The notes under the pieces were generated by a model. It was not told the origin of the DNA. It searched no databases and saw only the letters and a program-made list of their open reading frames with translations. A stretch of 64,000 bases of DNA from Paenibacillus marchantiophytorum (GTDB lineage Bacteria > Bacillota > Bacilli > Paenibacillales > NBRC-103111), in contig NZ_BMHE01000004.1 in assembly GCF_014640555.1 (NCBI RefSeq), positions 154,997 to 218,996 on the forward strand, given 5' to 3'. Within the stretch, counting starts at the first letter, position 1; the number at the start of each line of letters is the position of its first letter. Shown piece after piece: positions 8,860 to 18,662 of this stretch. A program made the translations under genes and the position numbers.

Positions 8860-10017
8860 ATGAAAACCCCCAAAAAAGTTGCTGCCGTAATGGCCTGCAC
8901 AATGGTTTGCTTCATCTTGACAGCAGCATTACCAGTCAATCCGCTTTTGACTTCACAGGCGTGGATGCTTCTTCAGCCGGAAACGGCAATGGCGCACAAC
9001 TTGGATGTCGGTTTTTCTAACATAACACTCAAGGAGGACGGTTTACGGTACGAGCTGTTGCTTCTCCCAGATGAATTGAGTCCGATTCTTAATCTGGATC
9101 TGAATCGAGACGGTGCAGTTACAATAGAAGAAGCAAATCAGGTGAAACCCGATTTAGAGAAGTTCGTGGCACGATCGTTGTCCATCAAAGCGGATGATGC
9201 CGATTTGCAGTCGAAATTTGAGTCTATGGAAATTTCTCAACAAGGTCCAGGAATTCCGATGGTTAAGTTGAACCTTGACTATACGTTTGAGAAGAAAATC
9301 GATGAACTGGTTGTTACCTATGACCTCTTGTTCAACGTAAGTCCGTTACATCGCAACTTTGTAACAGTTACATACATCGACGGTTCGAAGAAAGAGCATA
9401 ATTTCGACAAAAACAATCGAATCTTACCTCTTTATAAAAAGGAGCAAAAAATAATGTTGGAATTTTCGATTCCCGATTGGCTATTACTGGCATGGAATTA
9501 TATTTGGTTTGGCATGGAGCACCTATTCACGGGGTATGATCATCTTTTGTTCTTGTTAGGTCTGGTTATCGTCCGTCTGAAATGGAATGAATATTTGAAA
9601 ATCATCACGGCTTTCACAATTGGACACAGTATAACTTTGGTACTAGCAGCATTGGAAATTGTCGAGATTCCTGGGGCAATCATTGAACCTTTAATCGCAT
9701 TAAGTATTGTGTTTGTGGCCGCTGAAAATATATTACGCAAGCAGTACAAATCGCGTTGGCTGGTTACAGCGTTCTTCGGTCTTATTCATGGCTTCGGATT
9801 CGCCGGACTTCTAGAAGGTCGTTTCTCCGGAGAAGTTGCCTTACCCTTGTTTTCCTTCAATCTCGGAATTGAGTTAGGACAACTGGCAGTATTGCTTGTT
9901 CTGTTGCCGATCATTCATAAGATTGGGCAAACTCGCTGGAAAGTCCAGACGGTTTATGGCGTTTCATGCATAATCGGCGTGTTCGGCATTTATTGGTTTC
10001 TCGACCGTGTGATCTAA
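8860..10017 (+). CDS. HupE/UreJ family membrane protein with extracytoplasmic EF-hand domain
   Basis: A 385-residue protein: signal peptide (about 1-45), an extracytoplasmic region to about residue 205, then six or seven membrane segments. The membrane part has WFGMEHLFTGYDHLLFLLG, TIGHSITL and IHGFGFAG, the histidine motifs of HupE/UreJ-2 proteins linked to nickel or cobalt transport. The outer domain contains a perfect EF-hand loop, DLNRDGAVTIEE, which suggests calcium binding. AAAGGAGGAAA lies 9 bases before the ATG at 8860. No urease or hydrogenase genes are nearby, so the cargo is open. Confidence 0.8.
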   Translation: MKTPKKVAAVMACTMVCFILTAALPVNPLLTSQAWMLLQPETAMAHNLDVGFSNITLKEDGLRYELLLLPDELSPILNLDLNRDGAVTIEEANQVKPDLEKFVARSLSIKADDADLQSKFESMEISQQGPGIPMVKLNLDYTFEKKIDELVVTYDLLFNVSPLHRNFVTVTYIDGSKKEHNFDKNNRILPLYKKEQKIMLEFSIPDWLLLAWNYIWFGMEHLFTGYDHLLFLLGLVIVRLKWNEYLKIITAFTIGHSITLVLAALEIVEIPGAIIEPLIALSIVFVAAENILRKQYKSRWLVTAFFGLIHGFGFAGLLEGRFSGEVALPLFSFNLGIELGQLAVLLVLLPIIHKIGQTRWKVQTVYGVSCIIGVFGIYWFLDRVI

Positions 10018-10040
10018 GATGGCATGTGCAACAAAAACTT

Positions 10041-11240
10041 TCACTTTTTCATATGTCTCAAGCCATAGTCGTTGATTTGTAGTTTCACGCTGCAAGTCAC
10101 AGGAATTGTACGGAACTCATCATCCCAGTTGTTCTTAACTTTTTGCCACACTTTGGGATAATGGATGCGTATTTGATTGCCAAACCCGGCAACCTCTACA
10201 TGATACTTGTTTTGCATGGCTTTTATAATCATCTCGACATGTCGAATGACTTCTTCTTCTGCCGCTTTTTCCGCCGATCGAAGGGATTCTTCATCGAAAT
10301 AATCCACTTTTTCACGCCAGTCCTCGGTTAATCGGCCAACCGATTCAATCTCGACATGAAAAGATATCTTGTCGCCTGATACGTTCGGTCGAATACGGCT
10401 CTTAAGCGATTCCAATTCATAAATAATAAACGGCTGGTTCTGCTCATCCCATGTCTTGATTACCCCTCCTTTGCTCTTTCCAGTCAGCCATGTCAATCCT
10501 TCCAACTCCTCTTCGCTCAGAAAGCCGATCAGCTTGTTGGTCTCTCCTTTAAACACGGCGGCTCCCGCAAATTTCACTTCCCCTTGGGCGGCAACGACGC
10601 TCTGAATCAGGAAGCTTGAATGGGTGGACACCTTTTCCATCACATTTTGAATGGTCATCGGCGGCAGTATCCTTGTATTTCTGTATTGATTTTTGGAAAT
10701 TCGAATAAGACGGTCCACAGGAATGTCCGACCCTTTAGTCTCCAACGTATCTTTGGCAAGTCCTCTGGCAACTAGAACAAAGCCGCTTTCCCTGACCTCG
10801 TTATCACGAAAATGCTGGTCGATTAGCGTCTGCAAATCCATACTGCGCAACAGCTTTTCCCCGAATACGAACATTTTTTGATGCTGATTAAATAGCGGCT
10901 TTGATTCAAGTGAAGCTTCTCTCGCAAATTGGTGAATCATATCTCCTGAAATGGAATGATTTTTGTATGGTTTTTGGCCTGCTGAGGCGTTTTTGGATGC
11001 AGCAATTTTCGGAATCACAATTTGCCAGGTTATCGTGATCAAATCTTTTTTGCGATAACCGCCGCCCTTTTCGTTCAACTTTTTCTCCACTGGCGCTTCG
11101 TCACCTTGATCTATCGCTTCTCCGATAACTAACGACAATTCCGTAATGTTTTTACTATCCCAACAACCCGTCAATAAGAGAAGAGGCACAATGAGCAGCT
11201 CTAAACGCCAATGTCTGATGAGATATTTATTTGGGCACAT
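10041..11240 (-). CDS. Germinant receptor C subunit (Ger(x)C lipoprotein), second set
   Basis: A 399-residue spore germination lipoprotein. The signal ends in a lipobox LLLTGC at about residues 22-27, followed by the family start WDSKNITELSLVIGEAID. C subunits sit on the outer face of the spore inner membrane and complete the A-B-C receptor that responds to amino acids or sugars. Its start overlaps the end of the B gene by 14 bases, showing translational coupling. It is the last gene of the germination run and is convergent, 23 bases from the HupE gene. Confidence 0.92.
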   Translation of the reverse strand: MCPNKYLIRHWRLELLIVPLLLLTGCWDSKNITELSLVIGEAIDQGDEAPVEKKLNEKGGGYRKKDLITITWQIVIPKIAASKNASAGQKPYKNHSISGDMIHQFAREASLESKPLFNQHQKMFVFGEKLLRSMDLQTLIDQHFRDNEVRESGFVLVARGLAKDTLETKGSDIPVDRLIRISKNQYRNTRILPPMTIQNVMEKVSTHSSFLIQSVVAAQGEVKFAGAAVFKGETNKLIGFLSEEELEGLTWLTGKSKGGVIKTWDEQNQPFIIYELESLKSRIRPNVSGDKISFHVEIESVGRLTEDWREKVDYFDEESLRSAEKAAEEEVIRHVEMIIKAMQNKYHVEVAGFGNQIRIHYPKVWQKVKNNWDDEFRTIPVTCSVKLQINDYGLRHMKK

Positions 11241-12324
11241 GTGATATCTTCCTTAATAAAGTAATAAGAAAAAGTGCGGGTGCAACTAGACAAATGATAC
11301 ATAGAAAGATTCTGCCAATCACCTCACCGAGTTCATTCAGCTGGTTCATGCTTTTGGGATACATGGCTATCATGAAAATCACAGGTAGAACGATAAAGAT
11401 ATATCGATGATATTCTTTATTAAATGTTTGAGAGATTCCAAGAGCAACGATGTAATGGTAAATGACATACCCGGTAAATACTTGTACTAGCCTCACAACG
11501 ATGAGCAAAGACTCATATCGTTCGAGGAAAAAACCGGTAAGTTCATAAGAACGGACGATCGAAATCGTAGGCCATGTCAAGGTCGCAACCTGTTCAAACG
11601 GAATGCCTCCCAGGACCGTTATTACCGTAAGCACATGTATGAACACGGAAATCCCGATGCCAGCCAAAAGTGCTTTGCCAGCTTTTTCCGGCCTGCTCAT
11701 AAATGCAGTAAAGAATAACATCGTTTCAATGCCTGCAAAGGACCTCCAAGTTTCGGGTAATCCTTTGAGCACAGGACCAAGTCCCATACCCAACACAGGG
11801 CGCAGATTATCGAGTTCAAATAGTCTCAAGCTTAACGAAAAGCTAAAGAGAATAATAACTAAAGTGAAAGGTAGAATTAGTTCCAGCATTCGCGCAATGG
11901 GATTCATCCCTCCGGAAGTAAGATAGACGCCAACGCACATCAAGACAAGAATAGTGAACTCTTTGGGAGTTTGTTCCAGCAAGAGATACTTGATGATCTC
12001 TGACATATCACGAATTTCATATGCTGCAAAGAGTGCAAAGTAAACGATTATCCCTACATTAAGCGCGCGCCCCACCCATTTCCCCATAATGAATTGGCTG
12101 TATTCGAAAAAAGTTTTCCCAGGGAACCTCTGACAGAGTTTAACCATTATCAACCCAAAACCAAACGAGATCAGGCCTCCAACGATCACAGTTATCCATC
12201 CGTCGGGGGTCTTCATCTTATCCGCTAATAATCTAGGTAACGTCAAGATGCCCACACCCAAGAGAATGTTGGCTAAGATTACGGAGGCTTGCGGTGTCGT
12301 AATACGGTCATTAGGATGGATCAT
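11227..12324 (-). CDS. Germinant receptor B subunit (GerAB/GerKB permease), second set
   Basis: A 365-residue integral membrane protein of the APC-like endospore germination permease family, with about ten hydrophobic segments. It opens MIHPNDRITTPQASVI, and the first helix has the usual GVGILTLPR. B subunits carry the germinant-binding pocket. The start at 12324 has GAAGGGAAA 7 bases before it and lies 4 bases after the A gene's stop. Confidence 0.92.
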   Translation of the reverse strand: MIHPNDRITTPQASVILANILLGVGILTLPRLLADKMKTPDGWITVIVGGLISFGFGLIMVKLCQRFPGKTFFEYSQFIMGKWVGRALNVGIIVYFALFAAYEIRDMSEIIKYLLLEQTPKEFTILVLMCVGVYLTSGGMNPIARMLELILPFTLVIILFSFSLSLRLFELDNLRPVLGMGLGPVLKGLPETWRSFAGIETMLFFTAFMSRPEKAGKALLAGIGISVFIHVLTVITVLGGIPFEQVATLTWPTISIVRSYELTGFFLERYESLLIVVRLVQVFTGYVIYHYIVALGISQTFNKEYHRYIFIVLPVIFMIAMYPKSMNQLNELGEVIGRIFLCIICLVAPALFLITLLRKISHVPK

Positions 12325-12328
12325 GCAC

Positions 12329-14050
12329 TCATTTCCCTTCCTTCGGGTCTTCCCTTTGCCGTGTTTGGTCCTGTACATTCATCATCTGCGGCCGCAATTT
12401 CATCATCGAGAGGGGAGCACGTATCAAAAAGTCTTTCCAATCATTCAACCGATAGGGAACCATGGGCGAGGCATAAGGTATACCAAAACATTTGAGTTTG
12501 ACAAAATGAATAGCGAGAAACAGGGTAAACATGACAACGCCATAAATCCCAAGTAGTGCCGCCGAAAACATGGCAACAAAGCGCAGCATTCGCAGGGCGA
12601 TCCCCGCATCATATTGGGGAATAGCAAACGATGAGATCGCGGTTAACGAAACAACAATGACCATTTGCGGACTGGCGATGCCTGCTTCAACGGCCGCTTG
12701 TCCAATAACCAAACCTCCGACAAGTCCCACCGTCTGCCCAACGGGTTTGGGCAACCTAAGTCCTGCTTCACGCAAGACTTCAATAACGACTTCCATGATT
12801 AATGCTTCTAAAAATGGCGAAAAGGGAACTCCCTCCCGCGTGCCCGCCATGGAAATAGCAAGCTTGGTCGGAATCAGACCTTGATGAAAGGATAAGAAGG
12901 AAATATAGATGGCTGGTCCAAGTAAAGCCATAAACGCCGCAAAAAAGCGCAAGAGGCGAATCAAAGTTGCCGGAATCCATCGAACATAATAATCTTCTGG
13001 CGACTGCAAAAGCATGCTGAACGTTACTGGCACGATGGAAACATAGGAGGTTCCGTCTGTTAGAATGGCAACTCTGCCTTCCAACAGTGAAGCTATGACG
13101 CGATCCGGTCGTTCTGTACTTTGCACCTGGGGAAATGGCGACATGAAGTTATCTTCAATTAATTGTTCAATATAACTGGAATCAAGCGGGTCATCGATCT
13201 TGATACTCTCAATTCTGCGTTTCACTTCATCCACCAAGTTCGGATCGGCGATGCCATCCACATAAGAAATGACCAAATTCTTCTTATTCCGTTCTCCTAC
13301 TTCGCATTTCAACATTCGCAAATTGGGATCGGATGCCCTCATACGCAACAGCGAAATATTCTCGTCCAATGCGTTGACAAAGCCGATCTTGGGTCCGCGC
13401 ACAAGCGCTTCTGAAGTTGGTTCTTCGAAATTCTGCGGGACTGTGGATCCAGTCCCTAGCATCAAGCCGCCGGGAATACCCTCAATGAGTAAAGCTGTTG
13501 CTCCTGTCAACACCCCTTCAATGACCTGATATAAGGATTGTATTTCGTTTATTGTGCAGAGTGGCAAGACATGATCTTTAACATACTGTTTGAAATCGCA
13601 GCTTGCTTCCCGTTTTGAAATATCCATATGACCAAGATTCATCATTAATGGTTTTAGAACAAACTCTTGGATGGTCTTCATGTCGGATATTTTATTGATA
13701 TAAACGATTGCCGCATGAATCTCTGTATGTCCAATTTTAAATTCACGGATGGAAAAATCCGTATTGTCACCTAACTGATCGCCCAGAATCGTTAAATTTA
13801 ATTGTAGATTTTCGCCCAAAATATCGCGTGGCGGCCAATCCTTCCACAACTTTCGAGGCAAGTTCTCGGGGGCTGGAGCGGGATTGCTTGCTAACGTGGT
13901 ATTGTCTTCTTGGCTCCAACCTCGATTGGACCCTTCCTTTCGGAAAAACCAACCAAATAATTTCGTGGCACTAAATGGGATCATAAAGGATAAAGATGCC
14001 CATAAGAGTGTTTTCCAATCCGATAGAACTTCCAACATCATATGCCACAT
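12329..14050 (-). CDS. Germinant receptor A subunit (GerAA/GerKA), second set
   Basis: A 573-residue protein: N-terminal hydrophobic stretch, large soluble domain to about residue 370, then four or five membrane segments, as in PF03323. Typical motifs are SPFPQVQSTERPD, LLEGRVAILTDGT, REGVPFSPFLEALIMEVVIEVLREAGLRLP and GQAAVEAGIASP. The extra N-terminal membrane helix makes it about 40 residues longer than the A subunit at 16688..18289. ATG 14050 has AGAGGTG six bases upstream. It starts 42 bases after the B gene of the first set. Confidence 0.92.
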   Translation of the reverse strand: MWHMMLEVLSDWKTLLWASLSFMIPFSATKLFGWFFRKEGSNRGWSQEDNTTLASNPAPAPENLPRKLWKDWPPRDILGENLQLNLTILGDQLGDNTDFSIREFKIGHTEIHAAIVYINKISDMKTIQEFVLKPLMMNLGHMDISKREASCDFKQYVKDHVLPLCTINEIQSLYQVIEGVLTGATALLIEGIPGGLMLGTGSTVPQNFEEPTSEALVRGPKIGFVNALDENISLLRMRASDPNLRMLKCEVGERNKKNLVISYVDGIADPNLVDEVKRRIESIKIDDPLDSSYIEQLIEDNFMSPFPQVQSTERPDRVIASLLEGRVAILTDGTSYVSIVPVTFSMLLQSPEDYYVRWIPATLIRLLRFFAAFMALLGPAIYISFLSFHQGLIPTKLAISMAGTREGVPFSPFLEALIMEVVIEVLREAGLRLPKPVGQTVGLVGGLVIGQAAVEAGIASPQMVIVVSLTAISSFAIPQYDAGIALRMLRFVAMFSAALLGIYGVVMFTLFLAIHFVKLKCFGIPYASPMVPYRLNDWKDFLIRAPLSMMKLRPQMMNVQDQTRQREDPKEGK

Positions 14051-14092
14051 ATTCGTCACCTCTGCGTATATTATGCAGAGTTAGAAGTATTT

Positions 14093-15214
14093 TCATGTAT
14101 TCATACCACTCATACGCTTCAACTTATTTTTCCGAATGAAATAAACCACTAATAAAAGTAGCGGGATAGCTAAACCAATCGTCATATCGTAAAAAGGCCA
14201 CTGTTTAGAAGCCACTTCGTTAAAATAGGTTGTATTCGGTGCTGATAGAAAGATCAAGGCATAACAAATCGCAGCGGTAGGAATGGTTAGTATCTTATAA
14301 TCCTTCAGCTTCAGGAATTGGGCTATCCCTACATTTAACGCGTAAAAGTGAATCGTTGTTTTAATAAACGTGGTAATAATCCACAGAACAGCGATTAGCG
14401 ATTCTACTCTTTGCAGAAAATTACCTACATTCACTTGTTTGGCTAGGGCATAGCTGACATATAGCGTATTCCCAGTCAAATATTCACCGAGTACAAGGAT
14501 ACTTTGCGACAATAAGATTTCTAGTGCAATGCCACCTAGTAGAGCTCCGATTAGGAAGTTTTTTCTTACTTTTTCGCTATCTTTAATATGAGGTATGATC
14601 ATGAGCAAACAGAACAATTCCACGAACGGAAATGTGCCTGCCTGCAGCATGCCTAGCAACACAGGTTTTACCCCGTGTTCCATTATCGGCTTCACCTGAC
14701 TAAGCTCCATTGCCGGGGCTAGCATGAATATCAACACTAGCAAAATGAGTATGACCCATGGAAAGAAAACTTCCCCAGCCCGTATAATTGGCCCAAGCCC
14801 AAGCCGCACAGCGAAAATCATTACCCCATAAAACAGCAGCTCGACAACCTCTATCGGCGTTTCAGGCATGACATTGCTGGTTATAAAATCACCTATTTCC
14901 CAAGAGACCGCCATCGTTGTCAGCATAAAGTAGATCAAAAAAATAATATTTATAACGGCCCCCAGCCATTTCCCTGCAATAATCGGTGTATATTGAATAA
15001 GGGAAAGCTTGGGATAAAGTCCTCCCAGCAAGGTAAAGTTCCAGGTAGCCATCAAGCCATAACCGATTCCGAGCAGTCCTGCTATCCAGGCATCTTGATG
15101 AGCATTGCTAGCCACATCTGAAGGCATAATCAGAATGGAGTCGCCAATCATGAGAAGAATAACGATGATCGTAAATTGGCGCGCGCTGATCATTCCCTTA
15201 TCCAATTCCAGCAT
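14093..15214 (-). CDS. Germinant receptor B subunit (GerAB family), first set
   Basis: A 373-residue multi-pass membrane protein of the endospore germination permease family (MLELDKGMISARQFTIIV start, about ten membrane segments). GAGGTGAGG precedes the ATG. It is only distantly similar to the second B subunit at 11227..12324, so the two receptors probably sense different germinants. Confidence 0.9.
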   Translation of the reverse strand: MLELDKGMISARQFTIIVILLMIGDSILIMPSDVASNAHQDAWIAGLLGIGYGLMATWNFTLLGGLYPKLSLIQYTPIIAGKWLGAVINIIFLIYFMLTTMAVSWEIGDFITSNVMPETPIEVVELLFYGVMIFAVRLGLGPIIRAGEVFFPWVILILLVLIFMLAPAMELSQVKPIMEHGVKPVLLGMLQAGTFPFVELFCLLMIIPHIKDSEKVRKNFLIGALLGGIALEILLSQSILVLGEYLTGNTLYVSYALAKQVNVGNFLQRVESLIAVLWIITTFIKTTIHFYALNVGIAQFLKLKDYKILTIPTAAICYALIFLSAPNTTYFNEVASKQWPFYDMTIGLAIPLLLLVVYFIRKNKLKRMSGMNT

Positions 15215-15233
15215 CTACCTCACCTCTTCCAAG

Positions 15234-15467
15234 CTATTGTAAGAAACCGAACACCGCATCGCTAATGGGCTTATAAATGAAAATCATAGCATCAAGCGGA
15301 TTAGGGAGTTTGATACGAAGGATTTGTGTGACATTGATTGCCACACCAATGAAAAGCAAAATACTGTATGTCCATGCTTCCTTTCGCAATTGTTTGCGCC
15401 ATAGAGGCTTGGTTTCCAGTATGTATATACCTAACGAAACTATGAGTACTACTAATACACCCCACAC
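15234..15467 (-). CDS. Small two-helix germinant receptor D-type subunit
   Basis: A 77-residue membrane protein with two hydrophobic helices (about residues 2-17 and 33-49) and a short hydrophobic tail. It is placed between the C and B genes. Known ger operons of Bacillus and relatives often encode such two-helix D proteins that tune receptor activity. AAGGAG lies six bases before the ATG, and the gene starts five bases after the C gene's stop. The role is inferred from size, topology and position. Confidence 0.72.
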   Translation of the reverse strand: MWGVLVVLIVSLGIYILETKPLWRKQLRKEAWTYSILLFIGVAINVTQILRIKLPNPLDAMIFIYKPISDAVFGFLQ

Positions 15468-15472
15468 ATCGA

Positions 15473-16669
15473 TTACTCCTTAATATCTTGTAGGAACGAA
15501 TTCCCCTTCGTGCCCAAGCGCCTGATTTTAACATCCACCTTTACGTTTACATCGAGAGTTGCAATGTTGGTATCCCAATCGTTCTTTAAATCTTTCCAAC
15601 CTTTTGGATTATCACGATGAATCAAAACACCAAACCCGTAGATATCCAACTTGGTGCGTTTCTGCACCTTAAGTACCGAACCCAAAACCAATTTCTCCAA
15701 TTGCTTTTCAGCAGATTTTTCAAGCATATCAATCGTAGAAGGATCTACTAGATCTATCTCACACTCGACTTGACCAATACTCGTTTCAGCTTGAATTTCC
15801 GCATTGATTTGGGGCTTCCCGTTGATGACTTTCCCTTTCAACCTGGTTTTGGAGCGGATGACTTTTAACGATATGTTCCCGCCATTCGGGCAGCTAATCA
15901 CACCAACTGTCTTATCGATGTGATTCGTCATATAGTTGTACACTTTGCTGTCTTCCTCATTCATCCAACCATCCAACTTATCTTTACGGAAATACGCCAA
16001 ACCTGTATACCTTAATTGCGATGGCGGATCAATGTTCTCCGCATTCTGTTTACTTCCATTGGTCTCCTTGACTCCAACTACTTCGATTACGGATAAAACG
16101 GGCGTTTTCCCTTCCGTAACCATTTCTTGAATGAGCTTGTCCAAGGTAACCGTTATGGTCGGAGCCCACAATTCTGCAGACGTCTTTAATGAGGAATACA
16201 ATCTATTCGCAGGGATCTTCTCAAGAGGGGTCAGCACCTTCAGCACATTCTCCGCCGAAGAATTTTTGGCTACAACGATATAGAAATCGGTTCGGGACTC
16301 TTGATCCCTCGACAACATCTCCAATGGCTTGGAAATGCCGTCCTTCGCCAGTTCCTCTCCCAAGACAAGCACGCGAACATGGGCCAAATAAATTTTACGC
16401 GGGGCAACCGTCGTCATTCTTCCGAGAGCCTCAAGCACTGTTTTCCCCTCCGCTTTAAACAAAACAACGGAGGCACTGCCTGGTTTGCCGCTTTCGGCAA
16501 CCGTACTGGGTACAATAACCTGTGCAGAGATCTTATACATATCTCCCACTTTATCAATACCTAAACCGACCGCGACTGCGAGCTGGTTTAATTCCCGACT
16601 ATTCCAACAGCCTGTTAACAGGACCATTAGCACGAGCGAAAGCAATAAACCTGAGAACTTTCTGATCAA
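15473..16669 (-). CDS. Germinant receptor C subunit (Ger(x)C lipoprotein), first set
   Basis: A 398-residue lipoprotein with lipobox LLTGC at about residues 17-21, then WNSRELNQLAVAVGLGID, which is standard for this family. Later motifs include RKIYLAHVRVLVLGEELA and a C-terminal KDLKNDWD. The start is TTG at 16669 after a GGAGAGGAA region. It follows the A gene by 18 bases. Confidence 0.9.
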   Translation of the reverse strand: MIRKFSGLLLSLVLMVLLTGCWNSRELNQLAVAVGLGIDKVGDMYKISAQVIVPSTVAESGKPGSASVVLFKAEGKTVLEALGRMTTVAPRKIYLAHVRVLVLGEELAKDGISKPLEMLSRDQESRTDFYIVVAKNSSAENVLKVLTPLEKIPANRLYSSLKTSAELWAPTITVTLDKLIQEMVTEGKTPVLSVIEVVGVKETNGSKQNAENIDPPSQLRYTGLAYFRKDKLDGWMNEEDSKVYNYMTNHIDKTVGVISCPNGGNISLKVIRSKTRLKGKVINGKPQINAEIQAETSIGQVECEIDLVDPSTIDMLEKSAEKQLEKLVLGSVLKVQKRTKLDIYGFGVLIHRDNPKGWKDLKNDWDTNIATLDVNVKVDVKIRRLGTKGNSFLQDIKE

Positions 16670-16687
16670 GATGGCGTACTTCCTCTC

Positions 16688-18289
16688 CTAGTGAAGGTTG
16701 TTCATGGTTGGCGAATCTTCTTCTTCGTCTGACCTTCGATTTTTTCTAGTTATGGAATAGGGACGTGAAACCATTGCCCACCTTGGAAGCCTGAATAAAG
16801 TGTCTTTCTGCTCTGACAAATGAAATGGAGCTAGAGAGCTCATATAGGGTACTCCGAAAGACTGAAGGCTGCACAAATGCAGCACGATCAAAATGACGCC
16901 AAGGACGATCCCATACAAACCGAACGTCGCCCCAAGCGCCATTAGTGGAAACCTAAGTATACGAATGGAGATAGCCATGTTGTACGCTGGGATTACAAAG
17001 CTAGCCATCGCTGTAATCGATACCACAATGACCATTGCCGCAGAAACGATGCCTGCCTGAACTGCCGCTTGTCCAATGACCAGCGTGCCGACGATTGAAA
17101 TAGCCGAGCCGACAGCCCTGGGCATTCGGACACCTGCCTCCCGCAAGATTTCGAAAGTGATCTCCATCATCAACGCCTCAAGAAAAGCCGGAAAAGGCAC
17201 ACCTTCCCGTTGGGCCATCAGACTAACAAGCAGGTTAGTCGGAATCATTTCCTGATGAAACGTCGTCACGGCAACGTACAGGGAAGGCCCCATCAAAGTG
17301 ATTAAGAAACAAAGATATCGAATCAAACGGATAAGCGTGCTGATGTCCCAGCGTTGGTAATAATCCTCTGCGGATTGAAAATATTGGACAAACAGCGCTG
17401 GTACCAACAAAACAAACGGGGTGCCGCCGATAATAATGGCTACGCGCCCCTCTAATAAACCTGCGGCGATCACATCGGGGCGCTCGGTGTTTAGTAGTGT
17501 CGGAAAGGGCGACCACGTTTCATCCTGAATATATTCTTCGATATAGCCGCTTTCCAATATGCCGTCTATATCAATGCGGTCCAATCGCTGCCTCACTTCT
17601 TCAATGACACTATCATCAGCTATCCCTTTGAGATACATGACCGCTACTTCGGTTCGCGTTACGCTGCCGATCTCTCTGGATTCCAGCCATAGTCTGGGAT
17701 CTTTGATTTTACGCCGAATCATAGCTGTATTAATACGCAAAGATTCCGTGAAACCCTCACGCGGTCCCCGGATAAGCGATTGCGCGGAGGGCTCTTCAAC
17801 CCCTCGGTGCTCCCAGCCGCGGGTACCGGCAACCATTGCCCGATCCCTGTTTTCCATTAAAATGACGCAATCCCCGGATAACACCGCCAATATTAACGCT
17901 TCGAAATCCGTGACATCGACAAGGCCTTCGACTGTTAATACAGACTCCTTCAACAATTTCATCGGGTCAGGATGAGCTAATAGTTCTGCGCTAACCTCTG
18001 CATCTTGCTTGATTCCGATCATCAACGGGTCCAGGACATACTGGTCCAGCGTATTCTTATCCGCCAGGCCATCTGTGTAGACGACCGCCATTTGGATAGA
18101 ACCATTGCCAATCAGGAATTCCTTGATGATCAAATCGCTGCTGTTTCCGATAATTTCTTTAATTTTATTCAAATTTGAATGTAAATGATTTGTTAAAGGG
18201 ATCCTTACTTGTTGGTTGCTATTCAAACCGGCATGGGCTCTAACTTTCTCTCCATGATGCTCCGATAATAGTTTTCGGAAAAAATTCAC
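16688..18289 (-). CDS. Germinant receptor A subunit (GerAA family), first set
   Basis: A 533-residue spore germination A subunit: soluble domain to about residue 330, then membrane segments. It has SPFPTLLNTERPDVIAAGLL, EGRVAIIIGGTPFV, REGVPFPAFLEALMMEITFEILREAG and GQAAVQAGIVSA. The start is GTG 18289 with GGGGGGATC three to eight bases upstream. It is the promoter-proximal gene of the seven-gene run. I could not find a convincing forespore sigma-G promoter in the 70 bases upstream. Confidence 0.92.
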   Translation of the reverse strand: MNFFRKLLSEHHGEKVRAHAGLNSNQQVRIPLTNHLHSNLNKIKEIIGNSSDLIIKEFLIGNGSIQMAVVYTDGLADKNTLDQYVLDPLMIGIKQDAEVSAELLAHPDPMKLLKESVLTVEGLVDVTDFEALILAVLSGDCVILMENRDRAMVAGTRGWEHRGVEEPSAQSLIRGPREGFTESLRINTAMIRRKIKDPRLWLESREIGSVTRTEVAVMYLKGIADDSVIEEVRQRLDRIDIDGILESGYIEEYIQDETWSPFPTLLNTERPDVIAAGLLEGRVAIIIGGTPFVLLVPALFVQYFQSAEDYYQRWDISTLIRLIRYLCFLITLMGPSLYVAVTTFHQEMIPTNLLVSLMAQREGVPFPAFLEALMMEITFEILREAGVRMPRAVGSAISIVGTLVIGQAAVQAGIVSAAMVIVVSITAMASFVIPAYNMAISIRILRFPLMALGATFGLYGIVLGVILIVLHLCSLQSFGVPYMSSLAPFHLSEQKDTLFRLPRWAMVSRPYSITRKNRRSDEEEDSPTMNNLH

Positions 18290-18379
18290 TTCGATCCCCC
18301 CAATAGATCAAATTATTTCCAAATCTAGCCATGGCCATACAAGAGGTTTCCGGCGTCTGCGCGAGGTTAAAATGAAAGA

Positions 18380-18413
18380 CCGCCAACCTCCCTAGTCGTA
18401 CAGGTGGTTGGCG
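18380..18413 (-). repeat. Orphan copy of the S-layer gene terminator stem
   Basis: CGCCAACC...GGTTGGCG form inverted arms, the same stem that ends the genes at 18663 and 24985 and the relic at 30493. Just left of it, GCGAGGTTAAAA matches the right end of the repeat cassettes. It therefore looks like the leftover end of one more tandem unit. It has no T-run, so it may not terminate well. Confidence 0.55.
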
Positions 18414-18607
18414 GGAACTACAGGCCGCTATATTAGGTAAATGTGCAGTTTCTGGGAACGAAGCGGAACTACAGGGTCTTATTTCAGGTAAATACGAGTC
18501 TTTCTACGAAAATTGGCGAAATAGAGGCTTACAGTTCCCCTACGCGAACACAAAGGGTTATTTGGGGTAAAATAGCGTACAGACGTTCCCTTATCCGCTC
18601 GAGGTTA
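18413..18607. repeat. Intergenic repeat cassette, subtype A, copy 1
   Basis: Four arms lie about 50 bases apart: two forward (GGGAACTACAGGCCGCTAT at 18413; GGAACTACAGGGTCTTATTT at 18465) and two reverse (18519-18540 ending TTACAGTTCCCC; 18569-18592 with AATAGCGTACAGACGTTCCC). Outer arm pairs with outer, inner with inner, so a transcript could fold as two nested stems. The same layout recurs at 24720 and 30242. Open frames across it are repeat translations. Confidence 0.82.
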
Positions 18608-18612
18608 CAAAA

Positions 18613-18655
18613 AAATATCGCCAACCTCCTGATTATATAGGTGGTTGGCGATATT
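18613..18655 (-). terminator. Intrinsic terminator of the 18663 gene
   Basis: Read on the minus strand: ATATCGCCAACCACC, a loop, GGAGGTTGGCGATAT, then a run of Ts. It follows the stop at 18663 at once. Confidence 0.85.
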
Positions 18656-18662
18656 GGTATGT

